Source: Xylocopa sonorina (taxonomy: Eukaryota; Arthropoda; Insecta; Hymenoptera; Apidae). Taken from it: DNA of 64,000 nucleotides. Position 1 is the stretch's first letter; each line of letters begins with the position of its first letter. The notes under the pieces are model-generated. The model saw nothing but the letters and a program-made list of their open reading frames with translations. It ran no database searches and was not told the origin of the DNA. The translations under genes were made by a program, and so were the position numbers. The stretch spans positions 7,644,501 to 7,708,500 of the forward strand of contig NC_135197.1 of the NCBI RefSeq assembly GCF_050948175.1. Reading direction: 5' to 3'. Shown piece by piece: positions 12,801 through 27,105 of this stretch.

Positions 12801-15800
12801 AGGAAACCACTTACTCCTCGCTTTGTACCCCTTGAACGTCGTCCAGGGGGTTAAGATCGCTCGAACATCGTTCGGAAACCATTCATGGTCGTTCCGAGCT
12901 CATTTGTGGATCGCGCGAAGATCGCATCGAATGTTATTTGAATGTTATTCAAGATCGTTCGAAAGCCATTTAAAGATCGTTCGAAAGTCGTTTGGAAATC
13001 GTTCGAGGACACTTAAAAGTTATTCCAAGCAATCTAACCATCGTATAAAGTGATTCGAACGTGATCAAGAGGTAACATTTCTCACGGATTTTCGATAATA
13101 ACAATTTCGACAAACGATCGTTTTTTTTTTAAGCAGCGAATTCGATCTCTCCTTCCTCTTCCCGTCAACGCTCTATTCCAATCATTTCTACGCCTCTCCC
13201 CACGACGGCCATCTTAATCTCGGAAGTTGCCAGACGTTGCTGTTTGCTTAGTCGTAAAACCGTGCAAAAATCGGGGGTGGGAAGATTTTCGAAAAGTTCG
13301 AACGATAATCCCAGCGTGGCGGAGCGCGCGACATTTAACGGTCCGCGTAAATGGCGAAGTTTACCATCTTGGCTTTCATTTAGAAAGTTCGGGGTAGCAG
13401 TCGACGGCCACGGAGCTCGCGAAGTCGATGCACGCACACGCACGATGCCGTACGAACCCGGACACACCGTAAAAGGGAGGCCACCCTCGGCCACTCCAGT
13501 AAATAATTAACCGTATAGCCGGGACTCGAGTGTTCACTCCTCGACTGAAGGAGATCCCACCCTTCCCTCCATCTTTCGACAGCAGACGTTACCTGGACCC
13601 CGAAGATACCATCCGCGTGCATCCACGCGATTCTCATTAAAAATACCGCCTCCGCGACAGATCTCGGCGCGTGATTTTATTCTGAGAAACGGGAGACCAG
13701 CAAACCGGAGGAACAACAGCGAGAACAAAGGGGATGAAAATAGAAGAGAAATACTTTCCTTTGCGGTCCGTGACTCGGACGAGTTCTTTGTAACAAAAAT
13801 CTTTCTCCTGAACGTACTGCACGAATCGGTAGTTGAATGTTCCGAATCGCTGGCGAATTGGTTCGTGAGATTCTCGAATTGCAATGGAACTATTCGTTGC
13901 ATTTAATATCGTTCCATCGAGAAACTTCTTCAATTTTTCAGGCTCGCGAGCGTTTATCATGGCGCGGGTAATTGAACGGAATTCTTCGAATCCCGTTTAA
14001 CAACGGTTCCCGAGAGAAGGGCGACTTTAATATAGAGTCGTGCCACTTTAAGGAGATGAAACCGTGCCTGCGCAGACATTGCTCCGGTCCGTCGTCGACC
14101 AGAGCGCACGATTCCTGTGTTCCTTACCGGAGAACTTGGCATTTTCTCGTGAAATGCCAAGGCGACCGGCTGGTGCTTTCGGTTTATGAGTCTCGTTGCT
14201 ACTTTATCGCGTGTGTCGAGATCGATAACGCGTAAGGCGCAACAATTTATACTCTTTAGGCGATGCCTCCAATATTCGTGTACACCCATATTCCCCGCCC
14301 TTCCTTATTTTACCAAGTCTTTCACACGTCCCACCAGCGTGAAATAACCGATCCCATCTAAATTTTCCACCGCGTCGTTCCCGTTTGCGTAAAATTTAAT
14401 GGAACACCGAAAAAGCGTATTGTTTTTCGACGTACCGCGAGAAAGAAGCTTTTCTTATATACCAGTGGCACGAATAACCGGCGTGGTATAAAGAAAAATG
14501 CTCTGAATGCGGAACTCGGAAGCTTTCGAGTTGGGAAAAAATTCCTATGTACGTTCCTCGTATACCTCTGCGTTGCTGTGCCTTTGCTCTGATTCCCTAC
14601 TTCGCGCTAGCAAGAGTCCGCGTTAAAAGAAACGACTCTGCGCAACCTCGACCGACCAGTGGATTAATGAAGCGCAAGTAATGCGCGTAATGACGTTCAC
14701 TTTTTACAGAGGTGCATAAGGAAATTTTCAAAAGCGCGTCAAAGTTCTACGACTTCGAATGAGTTCTAACGAAACACTTGTTGGTACGATTCATCGCGCT
14801 GCAAATACGATAACAGTTCGGCCGAAGCGTTTGGACGCTTCATCGGAAATATTCATTCGCGTAAATGAAATAGTACAATAAAGAATGATAACGTATATAA
14901 CAAGCCGTTGCGAGCGCAGCTTCTGTGTATTGTTACCGATAACAAAGCTACGAATAAAATGAACGAGAAATACGAAACAAGGAAAATGTACCATTTTTAC
15001 TCGAACAAATCTCCATTGTTCTTTTTAGAATTGACATTATGGCTCGTAAATCATCTTTTTACATCCAACGTCGGAATGGCAAAACGTGGTATCCAAAAAG
15101 AATGGTTCTATTTTTCTAAACTACCTACTCGAGCCGTCTAAAAGTCACGTCGCGTTGTCACGAAACGCGGACGGAAATAATTGAAGACGGTTACATCGAA
15201 CCGTCGAGCCACCCCGTACGTACGACGAAGCTTGTAAAATCTGCTCCCGGAAGAGTGGCAGATAAGGAAACCTCGCAATACTGGCCGTAGGGAGACTCTC
15301 AAATCTAATAATGCTCATAAACGCCACCGCTGGCTCCGCTTGCACGTGCTCGAATATTAATGCTTTGTATCGTAAGAGGGATGAGATGATGGTGGGCGGA
15401 TGATGGGGCAAGGGTTGGGCGCGTTTGGTATTACGCGTGCAAATAATACGCAATGGCGTCGAGCCTGGAATACTGTCGTTCAAGTGATTATCGACATTTA
15501 GGCATTCCCAGCCGCCGACAGCAATTTCCGACCGCGCGTGTACGCGCCGCGTACAGCACACGCTGTGGAAGCTCCAGGTGCGCGATTAAATTGATCCGCG
15601 GCACGTTGATTCGCTTAGGCGCGTGAAAACGGCGAAGCTGGTGTGCCCGCCTTGGGAAAGGGGAGATTATCGACTTAAGTTGATTAGCAAGCCTGCAATT
15701 GTTGCTCGCAACTGACACCTATAACGGTTAACCCCGGCTCGTGAACCAAATATTGGTATCGATTGTCCATCCAATATTCTCTAATCGTGTTACCAACGCA

Positions 15801-18800
15801 AAAGAACGATTCGTTCTACACTTGTTGCACGGTTATAATACGCGCAAATCGAAAGGCGACGGAGAGTTGATCGCGCGATCAGTGGAGAGATTTCTTTTGG
15901 TGTCTGGTAAAGTCAGTTTAACCCCTTTGTCACCCCCGTCACGTTATCGCGCGGCAACGAAAACCAACGGCACTTAGGGGATGTTCCATCCCGAGGAAAC
16001 GGTATTGTCAATTCGAGCCCAATTTAAGTTCCGAAAAAAGTTTTAATGACTTCCACCCCATCAGGGATGGCAAGGAGCAGGGAAACGAACAGGTCGGAAC
16101 TACGAGCTGATTTCCCGGGTGCGAAGGCAATTTATTCGAGCGACGCCTCGCGATATTCCGCTAATCCAATGGCTGGCATCGCAGGGTGGTTCGAGAGACC
16201 GGCCTCGAGGAGGAATTTATCACTGGACCACGAAACACGATAAAAGAAGAAAAATAAGCTCTCAGATAACAGAATTAATCCTGGCTGGTCCGTCGCGAAA
16301 GAAACGTCTCTGACGGTAAAACGAAATTGCCGGCGAACGAAGTACGGAAAGAAATTGCAGCCTCTGTCCTCGGTAACGGTGGGCGAGGCAGAACGAACGA
16401 GCGAAGGAAAACAGTAGTTTCACGGGAGGGCGATATTTACGGGCCGGGGGATGATCGAGTGTAGGAGCTGAATCCAAGTTTCGGTACGGAAACTACCGTT
16501 TTCGATGTCCCCGTAGAAATCGTAGGGAAACGTGGCAACCACTGGCTGTCGTGTCGCATAAGAGTGGCGAGAGGCGGACAGAGAGTAAGAGCTAACGTGT
16601 GTTCGTGCATGCCTGTGCGACGGGGGATGCATTCAGAGCAGAGTACCGTCGTGTATCGAGCAAATATTGATTCTGAAGCATACCTGTTTGCTTGACGGCC
16701 GCCCCATCCTATCCCCGTGCATTTCTCTCTTCTCTTCTCTTCGCCGATTTCAGACCTCTGCCTCGCATCGCGAGGCGCCTTCACCCCCTGGCCCCGGCGC
16801 GTGCACCCAGAGGAGAACACGCGCACAATATTATGAATGTAAATAGGAGGAATTGCTACTTTCTGCCGTGCCTGCTTCACGTGAAGCCGTACCAACAAGT
16901 ATATACGGCGCCGCGCAAAAGTCTGAGGCCACCCGTGCCATTTACTTTTAGCGACGATCGAAACGCTCCCTTCGCATCGCGATACCGTTACGCGAAAATT
17001 AACTTCCACCCATCGAATCGTCAATTTTTGGTTCCTTTGCCATGAAAGGAGTCTGGTTTTTAATTTCAGATTGAAATTGAAAAGCTCCAGGGGGGAAAAA
17101 CCGATCGCGAGCCATTTCCGTTACCAGGCAATCCTGTGTTACACGCGGAAACGCGACGCGACCTCATCGCGCGGCGTGTCTATACCAGTGAAGTGCGCGC
17201 AGTTTGAATGAACGGCGAACGAGCGAAAAAATGGATCGGTGACTCCCAAAGCCATTAACTCGTTTAACCACGGACATCAAACGGACCGCGAAGACCGATG
17301 GTCCGGCTTTCTGCCGGATGAATCGATTACCTGTCACTGGCAACACTTAAAACATCGAGCTCCGACAGTTGACTTATTCATCAACCAGGAGGATCCATTA
17401 ATTGGCACCGGTTGTCGTCGGATCGATCCCACCTCGGAGGTAACGCCTCGGATAGAGAAAAAGCAGGGACCTAAGTGATTTAACTTGAGGCGATACGATT
17501 CGTGGATGCGCGTTCAGCGCATTCCAAATAAAGAAACGAGAGAAACGGGGAACGCGGCAGAGCCAAGGGGATAAAATCCAGCAGGAAGTTGTGGCGCGAG
17601 CAAGGGAACAAGCTGGGATCTTCGAACGGTAGTAAAAGTGTGCACCGAACCAATAAATTTATGCAAGTTTTCCGTTTTGTTTTCTTTTCCTTTCGTTTCC
17701 CTCCTTTTTTTATGATCTCGCTTTCCTCCCGCCCCTCTATTACAGTCGGCTCGCAAGCAACGTGATGTGCCAGGCACCGAGAACCCGCCATTAGACCAAG
17801 TTCCCCTGTATAAAGGGAGGCATCTCCACAAGGTAAAAGCAGCTGCCGTGGACTCGTACAAAAGCCTAAACTGCATATTTCAGGAAATACACAAGACGGG
17901 ACGGGACAAGACGCGCGTATAACCGCCGTGCTTTATTTATGAACACCTTTCCTGCCTGACTCTCGAACGCCCAGTTGAACGCGGTACTCCCCGGTATCGC
18001 TTCGAGAATTTCCGTCGCTGGAATTTCTTTGAACAGAATAATTCGATAGCGGAGCACAAATTTCCAAAGGCGGCAAAAATTCCTGCGCGAAGAAGGTTTA
18101 CTTCGGGGCCTTGGAAACTTCGAACCTTAAAATTCCAAGATCCTAGAAACCTAGAACGCTCTAAACCGAAAAACCGTAGTCGTTGGTCGTAAAAATGATT
18201 TAATTTCACTCGACGAATACCTGGTTAGAAATTCTCCGGGAAATTTCCACCGGCAACGATGTTTCAGCGTGCAACGAGATTGAGACACAGATTAGGCAAG
18301 TTCTGGAGTAGGCGAGAGGGCGGAAAAGGTCGGCGGCGTCTTAACGTCGCGAGGAGCGTGCACGAACGAGCGAACTACCCTTAACGCGTACACGTGTGAA
18401 GCTTCAGTGTCAACACCGCACAAGTGCGAACCACGTGTGCACGAGACGAGCGTGAAAGACAAGAGTGCGAGGGATTTTACAGCGCGATTCCAACGATCCC
18501 CTTGCGGCCTGCGGTAAAATAATCCCATGCGGCTCGTATCGCATGCGTAACAACCCCCAAAGAGATCGAAAAATCGAATCCCGTACTCGTAAAGTTACTT
18601 GGCTTCCGCGCCCCGTAAAAACCGGAGAGTACGTCCATCTCACGTGACACCGTGTAACCTCGCCCCTATAATTACTTCTGCCTCATGATCGCACGCTACT
18701 ATCTTTCACCCCAGTTCGTTAAATTTCCAACAGCTTCTCAGCGATCGCAATCGTTCGCGAGCAGACAATTTGAAATTAAAATGTCACATGCCCTTTTCTC

Positions 18801-21800
18801 AAATATTCTAGATGGAAGGTGTAAAAATTTCCATCGAGAATGTATGGAAAATGGGATGAAAGTCTGGTGCGCTATAAGTCAAATTTTTATCGCACAAGAA
18901 CGACAGAGGAAAGCTTCACAGATTCACGGAAACGATAGTTTAATGTGGCTGCATGGACAAAGCCCAGGTGGCAAAGAGGAGGCGATAAAGAAAGAGGGCA
19001 GTGCATCTGGTGCTATTTGTCTCTGACATCGTTCCAAGAGGAAAAGTCTTGTTCCGCTACTCTGGTCTAAGCTACTTCGCTCGAGCTATCCACTGGCACA
19101 CACTGTCGGGCGTCGTTTTATCCCCTGACGACAGAGGATGTCTGGGCGACATCATTCTAGACTGTTGGCTTCAAGGACAAAAACTCGAACACGTCGACTA
19201 GCAAAAAGGGGACTGAAGGGGCTCGAGTTTGAATCTTCCATCGTCCTGGCGAAAGCGCGACGCGCGGTCAATGACTAAATCTGCGATGAAATTCTGAATC
19301 CCGGCAAGAGAGGAAAATCTATCGACGCGAGAAACATTCGGACGTGTATGAAAAGACAAGAGCGTCGCAGAACGCGGTTGCTTTGAACTGGATGGTAATC
19401 TTGTACTTGGTTAAATCCCAACAACTGTTGTTCCCCATCTTTCTTGCGGATCGTTCGAAGCATCAGACCGTAACTAACCAGAAAGGGGATTAAAAAAGCA
19501 ATGCAATCAAGATGCACGCGAGATACCTCGTGCCCGCGTACCTTTTCTTCGCCGCTATCATCTCCTTCGTAACGTGACCCGACAATCGCGGGAACATTCC
19601 CTCCAACTGGCGTTTTTCATCTTCCAGTTTCCGCTCCTTTTGTATCCGCGGTGCGGCGCGAAACCCTCTTTCATTCTACCCCAATTCTACGGAATACAAG
19701 AAACTCCCCGGCGAGACGAGGCCTTACCCACCCTTCGCTGCTTTCAATCCGATGATGATACTCCAGGTAAAGCTGCCTGGTGCAATAACGAGTTCCGGAG
19801 GCGAGATCCGGCATTGATTTTTATATGTGTAACACGGATATCCGGTGGGTAGCCGCCGCCTTCAACACCTATCCCTCGGCTCTCTTCCTATCCGCAATCG
19901 CAGCCGCTACCGCCGCCTCTTCCTCGTCGCCCTCTTTCGCCCAGTTCAACCATTGTTCGCGGATTTAACCGGCCTACCGTAGCCACTGCGGATTGCTTCG
20001 TTTCAGCCGCACTAAGTAACCCGTCCTCCTTTCCGCGTCCGTGCCACCGCGTTCCTGCCCGATAAATAACTCTAATAGCTCTCCACCGGTTAATTAACCT
20101 ACCCATCCAGCTACCCTATTGGTGAACCAACGTAGTATTGGACGTAAGAAATTTCATCCGAGAACGGAGGGCAACGGGTGAACGGAAATGGCGTTCGATT
20201 GATTTCTACGCCGGTAGAACCTGGCAATTACGTGACCGTTGTTGGATATTAGGATCGTGACCGAATGCATCCATTTATTATGGGATACGTCGGAAATATG
20301 AAACGTAGCAATACTTTCCTTGTCTCATCGTTGCTAATCATTGAAACGTACGCGTGCAATTTTAAACTGTTCATCCATTACGAGCACATCGTAAATATTA
20401 ACAAAGGATAGAGACGTAGGGACGAGAACGCATCGGACGGATGCCTTTTTAATCCCCGTTCGGGAGAAGATTTTACGGAAGCCTGTCCGGAGAACACGGG
20501 GACGATACTCGAGAGGGTATTTTGTACACGGAATAGTGAGGAATGTTGTGTACAGGCGAAGCAACTTCCTGGCTGCGCAAACAGGCTTTAAGCTCTACCG
20601 GGATGTTTGCGTAAGCGGGTAACATATGTGCAGCTAACTGTAGGATTACAGTTCGCGGGGAAAAAGGGTGTAAGATTTATCGTATGGAACCGGTTAAGCA
20701 CGGGCCATCTCGTATTGACCGGTGTCCTTCTCTATTAGGCTCCGGTTCTCCCCTTTAAACACCCCCGGCGCGGATCGATACGATCGTCGTCGAACGAAAT
20801 TAGAAACGGGACGGGGATCGAACGAATTCGCTGAAACTAACCGGAAATCGTACTTCTTTTCACCGACGATTTCCCTCGGAAATACTGGTCGAGGCTTGCA
20901 CGCCTCGATGCGTCCCCGCGAAACGACTTAAACGTTCACTTCGTCCGTCATTTACGACGCTGCCGCGATAAAAGCTTTAACCGCGTTATTTCGCCGGGAA
21001 ATGTCCGCAGATTGGTCCAAAAGAACGAAAAAAAGTGGAAAAGGAAAATGGACTCGCGTTTTCGCGGATACTTCAGACGGCACGCTCGTCGCGTTCAACG
21101 TCCATTGGCCGAGATATTTAACTGGTTCGATGTCTAATGCTCAGGCGAAATCTCTGAGAATCCAATCGTTAACATTCTACATCGATGAGGTTCGATTATG
21201 GAGTTTCTACGTGCGTGCATAAGCCTCGTCGTTAATTCGATCGACTTATTGAATTCGCAAGCGACCGGCAATTTAACGGGGCATCATCTATCAGTGCGTT
21301 AACTTGGGATCCCAATAGCGGATATACGACCATGAACGGTAAATCACTAACCGGTCTGATCAATCCGCATCAACTATTATAGGTGCACGCGTAACGTATA
21401 GGCCAGTCGTTGCCCTGAATCTCCCCTAAATCCTTCAAATCGCCATCAGACCAACCAAGAATCGATTCCATTGCATTCGAGTAGCAAGGTTCGCGCTGAG
21501 ATAACGGCACGAGGATCGAACCAGCCTCCGCGCAAGCCTATTGCAGTTCGAGGCAGAAAGTTAATTGGTAAAATAAGACGCGCTATCGAATTGGAACTCC
21601 ATTCAGTAACGAGGAAAGGGGAATATCGTATTTCTGTGTTAAGAGACGAGCGAAGGGTGCAGTGGAAAGGAGGACGCGGAGGCCTCCGGAAAAGTGGGAC
21701 GATCAATCCAAGTTCAAATAGAAATTCGTGCGTTTTAATCATATATTTAGACTAGATCAAGTTACCAACGAGATTAATGCGTACGAGTAATTCGATGTAA

Positions 21801-24800
21801 TTGAAATTATACCTCTATTCGTTAGTGTTTAGATTGAATGCAGCTATCGGACGCGTTGCCTAATTATTCAAACGGCGAACCGTCGAAGCGGCACCTTTTA
21901 CGCAATAACCGGCTCGCCAATCAGCCAAAAACAATTAGAATCGCTTTGTCGAGTACCGTGGGGCATTCGATCGAGTTACGCTTGTTACATCGCCGATACA
22001 CGAAACAATCGCTCGGTACACGTGCCACTGATGGCTCCGTGTGTATCACCAGACAACGAGAGCAAACTCGCGAAACTTCATTACATCCGGATCGACGTCA
22101 CGCATAAATGAATGATGCGAGACGATGCCTGACTGTAGCTGGGATTCGATCAACTGTGAGAAGAAATCGGAGGAAACGCGAGACAGTAACGATCGCATAC
22201 ACGAACCATAGTCAGAAAGAGGGAGTCAGGTAAAACAGAAAGTGTCGAACGCCAGTCGTCGTAACGACGTTAAACGCCTTGCAAAGCCATAAGAAGCACC
22301 GGGGAAATCAAACAGCGCCAATCTAACATCAAAGGCCCCTTCCTTATACCCTTGACACGAGACCCAATTAACACGTTTGCCAAAGCTCGCGAGAACCTAC
22401 GAAATTCGAAAAGTTCCGGTCAAACGACGGGACCGGTGGAACTCGACGTCGTTTGAAGGTCTACGCGTTGACAGAGAGCACGGAGGAAGGGGTGCATTCG
22501 CGGAGGGGGTGGTTATCAAGGGTCCCGTTGAACGTTTCTTAACTGCGCGCAAGTTTGCCTAAGGTTTCGTTAACTTAAGATGCCCGATGTTTCACCTGGC
22601 GGCCGCAGTCACTAATTAAAACGTAGTCGACGGGGACGCAACTCGAGCTCTGAATTCAAACCGGTTCCTCGTACATTTTACGATTACACAGCGGACGCGC
22701 GTGAGCGTGACGCGTTTGAGAGCGAACTCTCTCACCCCCTCGAACCTCGTTAAATGGAACGCCTGCTCGCAGGTATACACAATATCTGGCTAGGCAAGCG
22801 ACCTGGGAAAACTTTCGGAACGCGAGCGTCAGTTCTTGCACGATGCTTTCCGATGCGCTTCGTTTAAAGCACCGCCCGCCGCCCGTCCGTTGATAATGGA
22901 CCGCGCGTTACTTACGATAACGGCGGCAAGTTGCTCGCCTTGACGCGGAACCGTGTATCCACGCCCTGTTTCCCGCGTCGTGGAACTTACCTAGAAACGG
23001 AGAAAACAGAGACGGCGAGCGCGGACCGTGGCTTGAATAATGCTTGGGCGCAGCTGAACATCTTAACGACTCGCTTAAGCGGCACGAGGACCTATTTGTT
23101 TATTTTAAGCGTACGATTTACGGCACGGTAACCTGGGGCTTAATTTATTTTCCACGTTTAACCCGGGTAACTCTTACTGGGCCACCGCTGACCCCGCGCG
23201 TCCCGAGATTGCACGCAGCTGCTAGGGGGTTTTGCTCTTTTCTCGATGGTCGTGCTGGTTGCTGCTACTTTATCAACCGGTGGATTAAAATGTTAGATAC
23301 TACGGGAGGAGTGCGGAGAGTACTACGGTTACGAGTGTCAATCGAATGGAGAAGTACGAGGAGTTATGAATTAAAATCATTCAAGGGAATAGCTCGCGTT
23401 CTAATTCAGAAAATGATGCGCAGCATGCAGACCTCGCTCCGTCATCGCTTACGGGCAAAGGCACCCTGCACAAACAGAAATCGCGCGAGCTTTCGTTGGA
23501 ACGCGAAGTGGAATGCAACGGCTCAGGTGGAAGCCAACTGTTGGAAATAGGGACGGTTCATCAACTAAAAGCAACAGGGCGGTATTCCACTGGCCCATAT
23601 ACGAGACGAGACGAGGAAGCTATCGCCTACCACCGCCCTAATCATTCTCTGCCGCCTTTTCTCGAAAAACTGGAGTATTAATGGGAACGGGCAGACGTTC
23701 CGTCGTCCCTTTCAACGGGCAAACCACTCGTTATCACTCGGCTTGCCAGGCTTTCCTACGACTATCCGCGGAACGAAAGCCGGCACGCGTAATTGAAGAT
23801 GCTGCAACGCTCGTAACATCGAAGCTCGCTGGCGAACCGGGCAGAACGCCAGTGCTCCGTGTGCCGATCAAATAACTGTTTGGTAATTGTATTGGCTGCG
23901 GGGTAATTCAATTGCTCCATTTGTACAGTTCGATTCGGTTATGTAAATCCAGGGCTTTCCAAGTAAATCCCTCGGTTGCGATGGATAACTAAATCTATTA
24001 CTTCGAAAGGGAACAGCACCGTGAAGAACATTAGACGAATAATTAAATCTATTACCGTGGAACGAAACATAGGTAGCAAACGCGAGCCAGAGACGGTAAC
24101 AACGAGGAAACCGCCCCGGGAACCAGAAACTACTGCGGGTAACAAGTTCTATAAAAATACCGCGTACGATGCTCCGAGAAGTCGTGAAACCTCATTCGAT
24201 GTCCGTCTCGATAGCTCACCCGTGAGTTCAGGCGAGTTCTCACGTCGTTTTCCCTCGTGAAAACTCTCGTCAGAAATTGTTCGCGGTGCGTTCGACTTTC
24301 TTCCACCCTTTCTCTCGTTCCATTCTTTCCCCACCCACATTTTTTTCCTTCTTTCCTTTTAATGCACGTATAACTTCGTACCGGTGGAGCCCATCGTCGA
24401 GTTCGTCCGCATTCGCCCACATAACGGAAATAAAGCGGCGAATAAACGTTTCCCAAGCAGATGGACCGAACGTACAGGAAAATCCCATATTAGCATGCCC
24501 AGCTGCCCGCCTAGTTCGTGTTTCTTCCCTCTTCGATCCACTACCCCGACTGGCTCTTTCTTGCTTCATCCCCCACAGTTTTACGGACGTACACCTTTTT
24601 CCTCTCCACCTCTATCGCTTACTTCGACGCACGCCGAACGCCTCTCTACGCATTCGAGCATCCATAGAAATTGCCCCTTAACTACCCACCCACATTACCA
24701 TATCCCAATCAAGATAACACAGCGTCTACTGGAACCACCTTCGAGCTCCGTTTCTCTCCCGTCTCTCTGGGACAGTTGTCTCTTTTATCGGTAGGATTTT

Positions 24801-27070
24801 CGACTCGTAAATAGACTTCCACCCGGTGGATGGAAACCGAAAGGCGGGTCTTAAGGGCAGACGCGAAACACAGTTCCGCGGAGATTTACCGCGGCCAAAT
24901 AGGAACTAATTTGCCCCTTTTTGCGATTTGTACAACATCATTTCACGGGCGAGCTGGAAAGCTGGAAATATCAAAATTGCTCGAGAGAAACGAGACGAAT
25001 TTTTGAGAACTCCGATCCGACGTACCGTTGGATATTAGAGGGTGGTTTTAAAATGTCGAGCCTCGTTAGCCCCGATCCGGTGTGTGTTATCAAATGTGGA
25101 TAAATAGGGCACGGTAGGTGATGCGTAGCATTATGCACAAACGCATGCTCCGTGAGAGATATTACGTACCGAGTCAGAGGATTAATTGTAACAATATTCA
25201 GTGGATGCAATCAATTATGCCGCGCCACACTCCGACGAATCCACAAAGGGAATGCAAGCGACGGTGAGGCTGATAGGATCGAATGCTTGGAAAACACGGG
25301 GGATTTCCACGAACGAATCGAGCGAAGGATGCAGGTTCGTTGAAGGATCCGAACGTCGTAAAATTTCGAAATCATCCCCCTGACCTGATGGTCCCAGCAG
25401 CGGCCGGATAATTTCCGCGACGCTATGAAATATGGATCTAGAATATCAATACTCGTACGAGCGATCCGTGACAGGCGTGAAATCGATGAGTGTGCACTTT
25501 TCGTCGCCTGCGCTGCGCGTGTCTGGATGCGTGTACAGATTAGGTGGAGCCTGGTCTCCAGAGAAATTATTATACCGTGTCAAAACAGCGTGAAGTTACC
25601 ATTCCCAGCAGACATCCGCTGGGAATGCAAAGCTATCTGCGTTGCGCCGAGATTCCGCATATCCGCGTCGAATTTCAAACGAAATACGCTGCTTAAACGC
25701 GTTGGTAATCGTTTGCGGTCGATTTGACGCATATCTTGAAACGAGACCGTGCACCAGTGAACGCTCATCGCCGAATCAAATGTTTAGATTCCTGTTAAAT
25801 CAACGATCAAATCGCAAAGTGGATATGCAAATAGATTAATTAACGTATATCGAGGTAATCCTGTTTTTACTCCGCAACAAAACGCACGCCAGATTCGATT
25901 AGCATAGAATGCGTTTGCGTAGCGATTCATTAATGACGAAGAAACAGAGCGGTCTGCTCGTTTGAACTCTGAACTGGAAGTCAAACACTCGCTAGCAGAA
26001 CTGATAGGATGAGGTCAATTTGTCAATCCGCGGGGCGGGGTGTGTGTGTGTACACTTTGGCCAACTAAACACGCGGGAGCACGCATATTAATGCCAGATT
26101 AACTTGTCGCGGAACTGCGCAAACTGGCCGGGTCCCTTTGACGCCACCGGTGGCAAATTACAAGTTAAAACCAAAAAGCCACCGGCGTGACACGGCTCCG
26201 ACCGAGGGTCGCCCTAAGAGAAGCATCCCCCCGGTGCATCGCGAGAGCGTAACGCGATGCTTTCCGAAAACCGATCACGCGCACGCTGCCCACGGGGAAA
26301 GTTCGAAATCTATGCAGTCCAGAACGCAATCCCGCACAGTATACACTGCAAACAAATGATCGAAGCGTGACAATGCCGAATACCGTTTATCCTAGAATGT
26401 CTAAAAACCGTGGAACAAACAACCCCCTCGCTGATGGTTGTCCGTATGAGAGTGGACTCGATCGGAATTCTGTCTGCGACGATCTAACCCCCAGAATCAC
26501 TGAATCGCTCTATAACGTTGACGCGTTGCACGCAACACAAAATCTCATAAAAAATACCAGCACACTCTCGGGACGTTTTCTATGGACCTTCGTCGTATGA
26601 TCATGTTGTGGAAACGATAAGGTATTAATTGCCACGTTCAGATCACGTAACGCATTGGATCTAGATAGGGTACGATCAGTAATAGAACCCGTCGCGACGT
26701 CTCGCGCGACATCATAGGTATGCAACGAGGGATCGTGGTAGCCGGTAGGTGGGGAATAAGGGTGGTTTGAAGGCACGCGTGTCGGGGTAGTTTACGAGGA
26801 GCAAACACGCTCGGCTATTTCGCACGATAGGGTCGAATGGACAGACACGCGCGATTCCCTCTTCGTCTGCCATTCCAGCCCCTGTCCGTCTATCTCTATA
26901 TCTATCTGCGGCCGCATCCCGACACGCATTATCTGCAGGACGCACTGATAACGGCTCTGCACCCTCGCCGCTACCCCTGCGCTCGATTAATCCGTGTGCT
27001 CCCGAGCAAATCCGCCCCTAAAAACGGATACACGCGGAGCACAAAGCCGTCCGTATTCGGATCGCAGACA

Positions 27071-27105
<35 letters not shown>

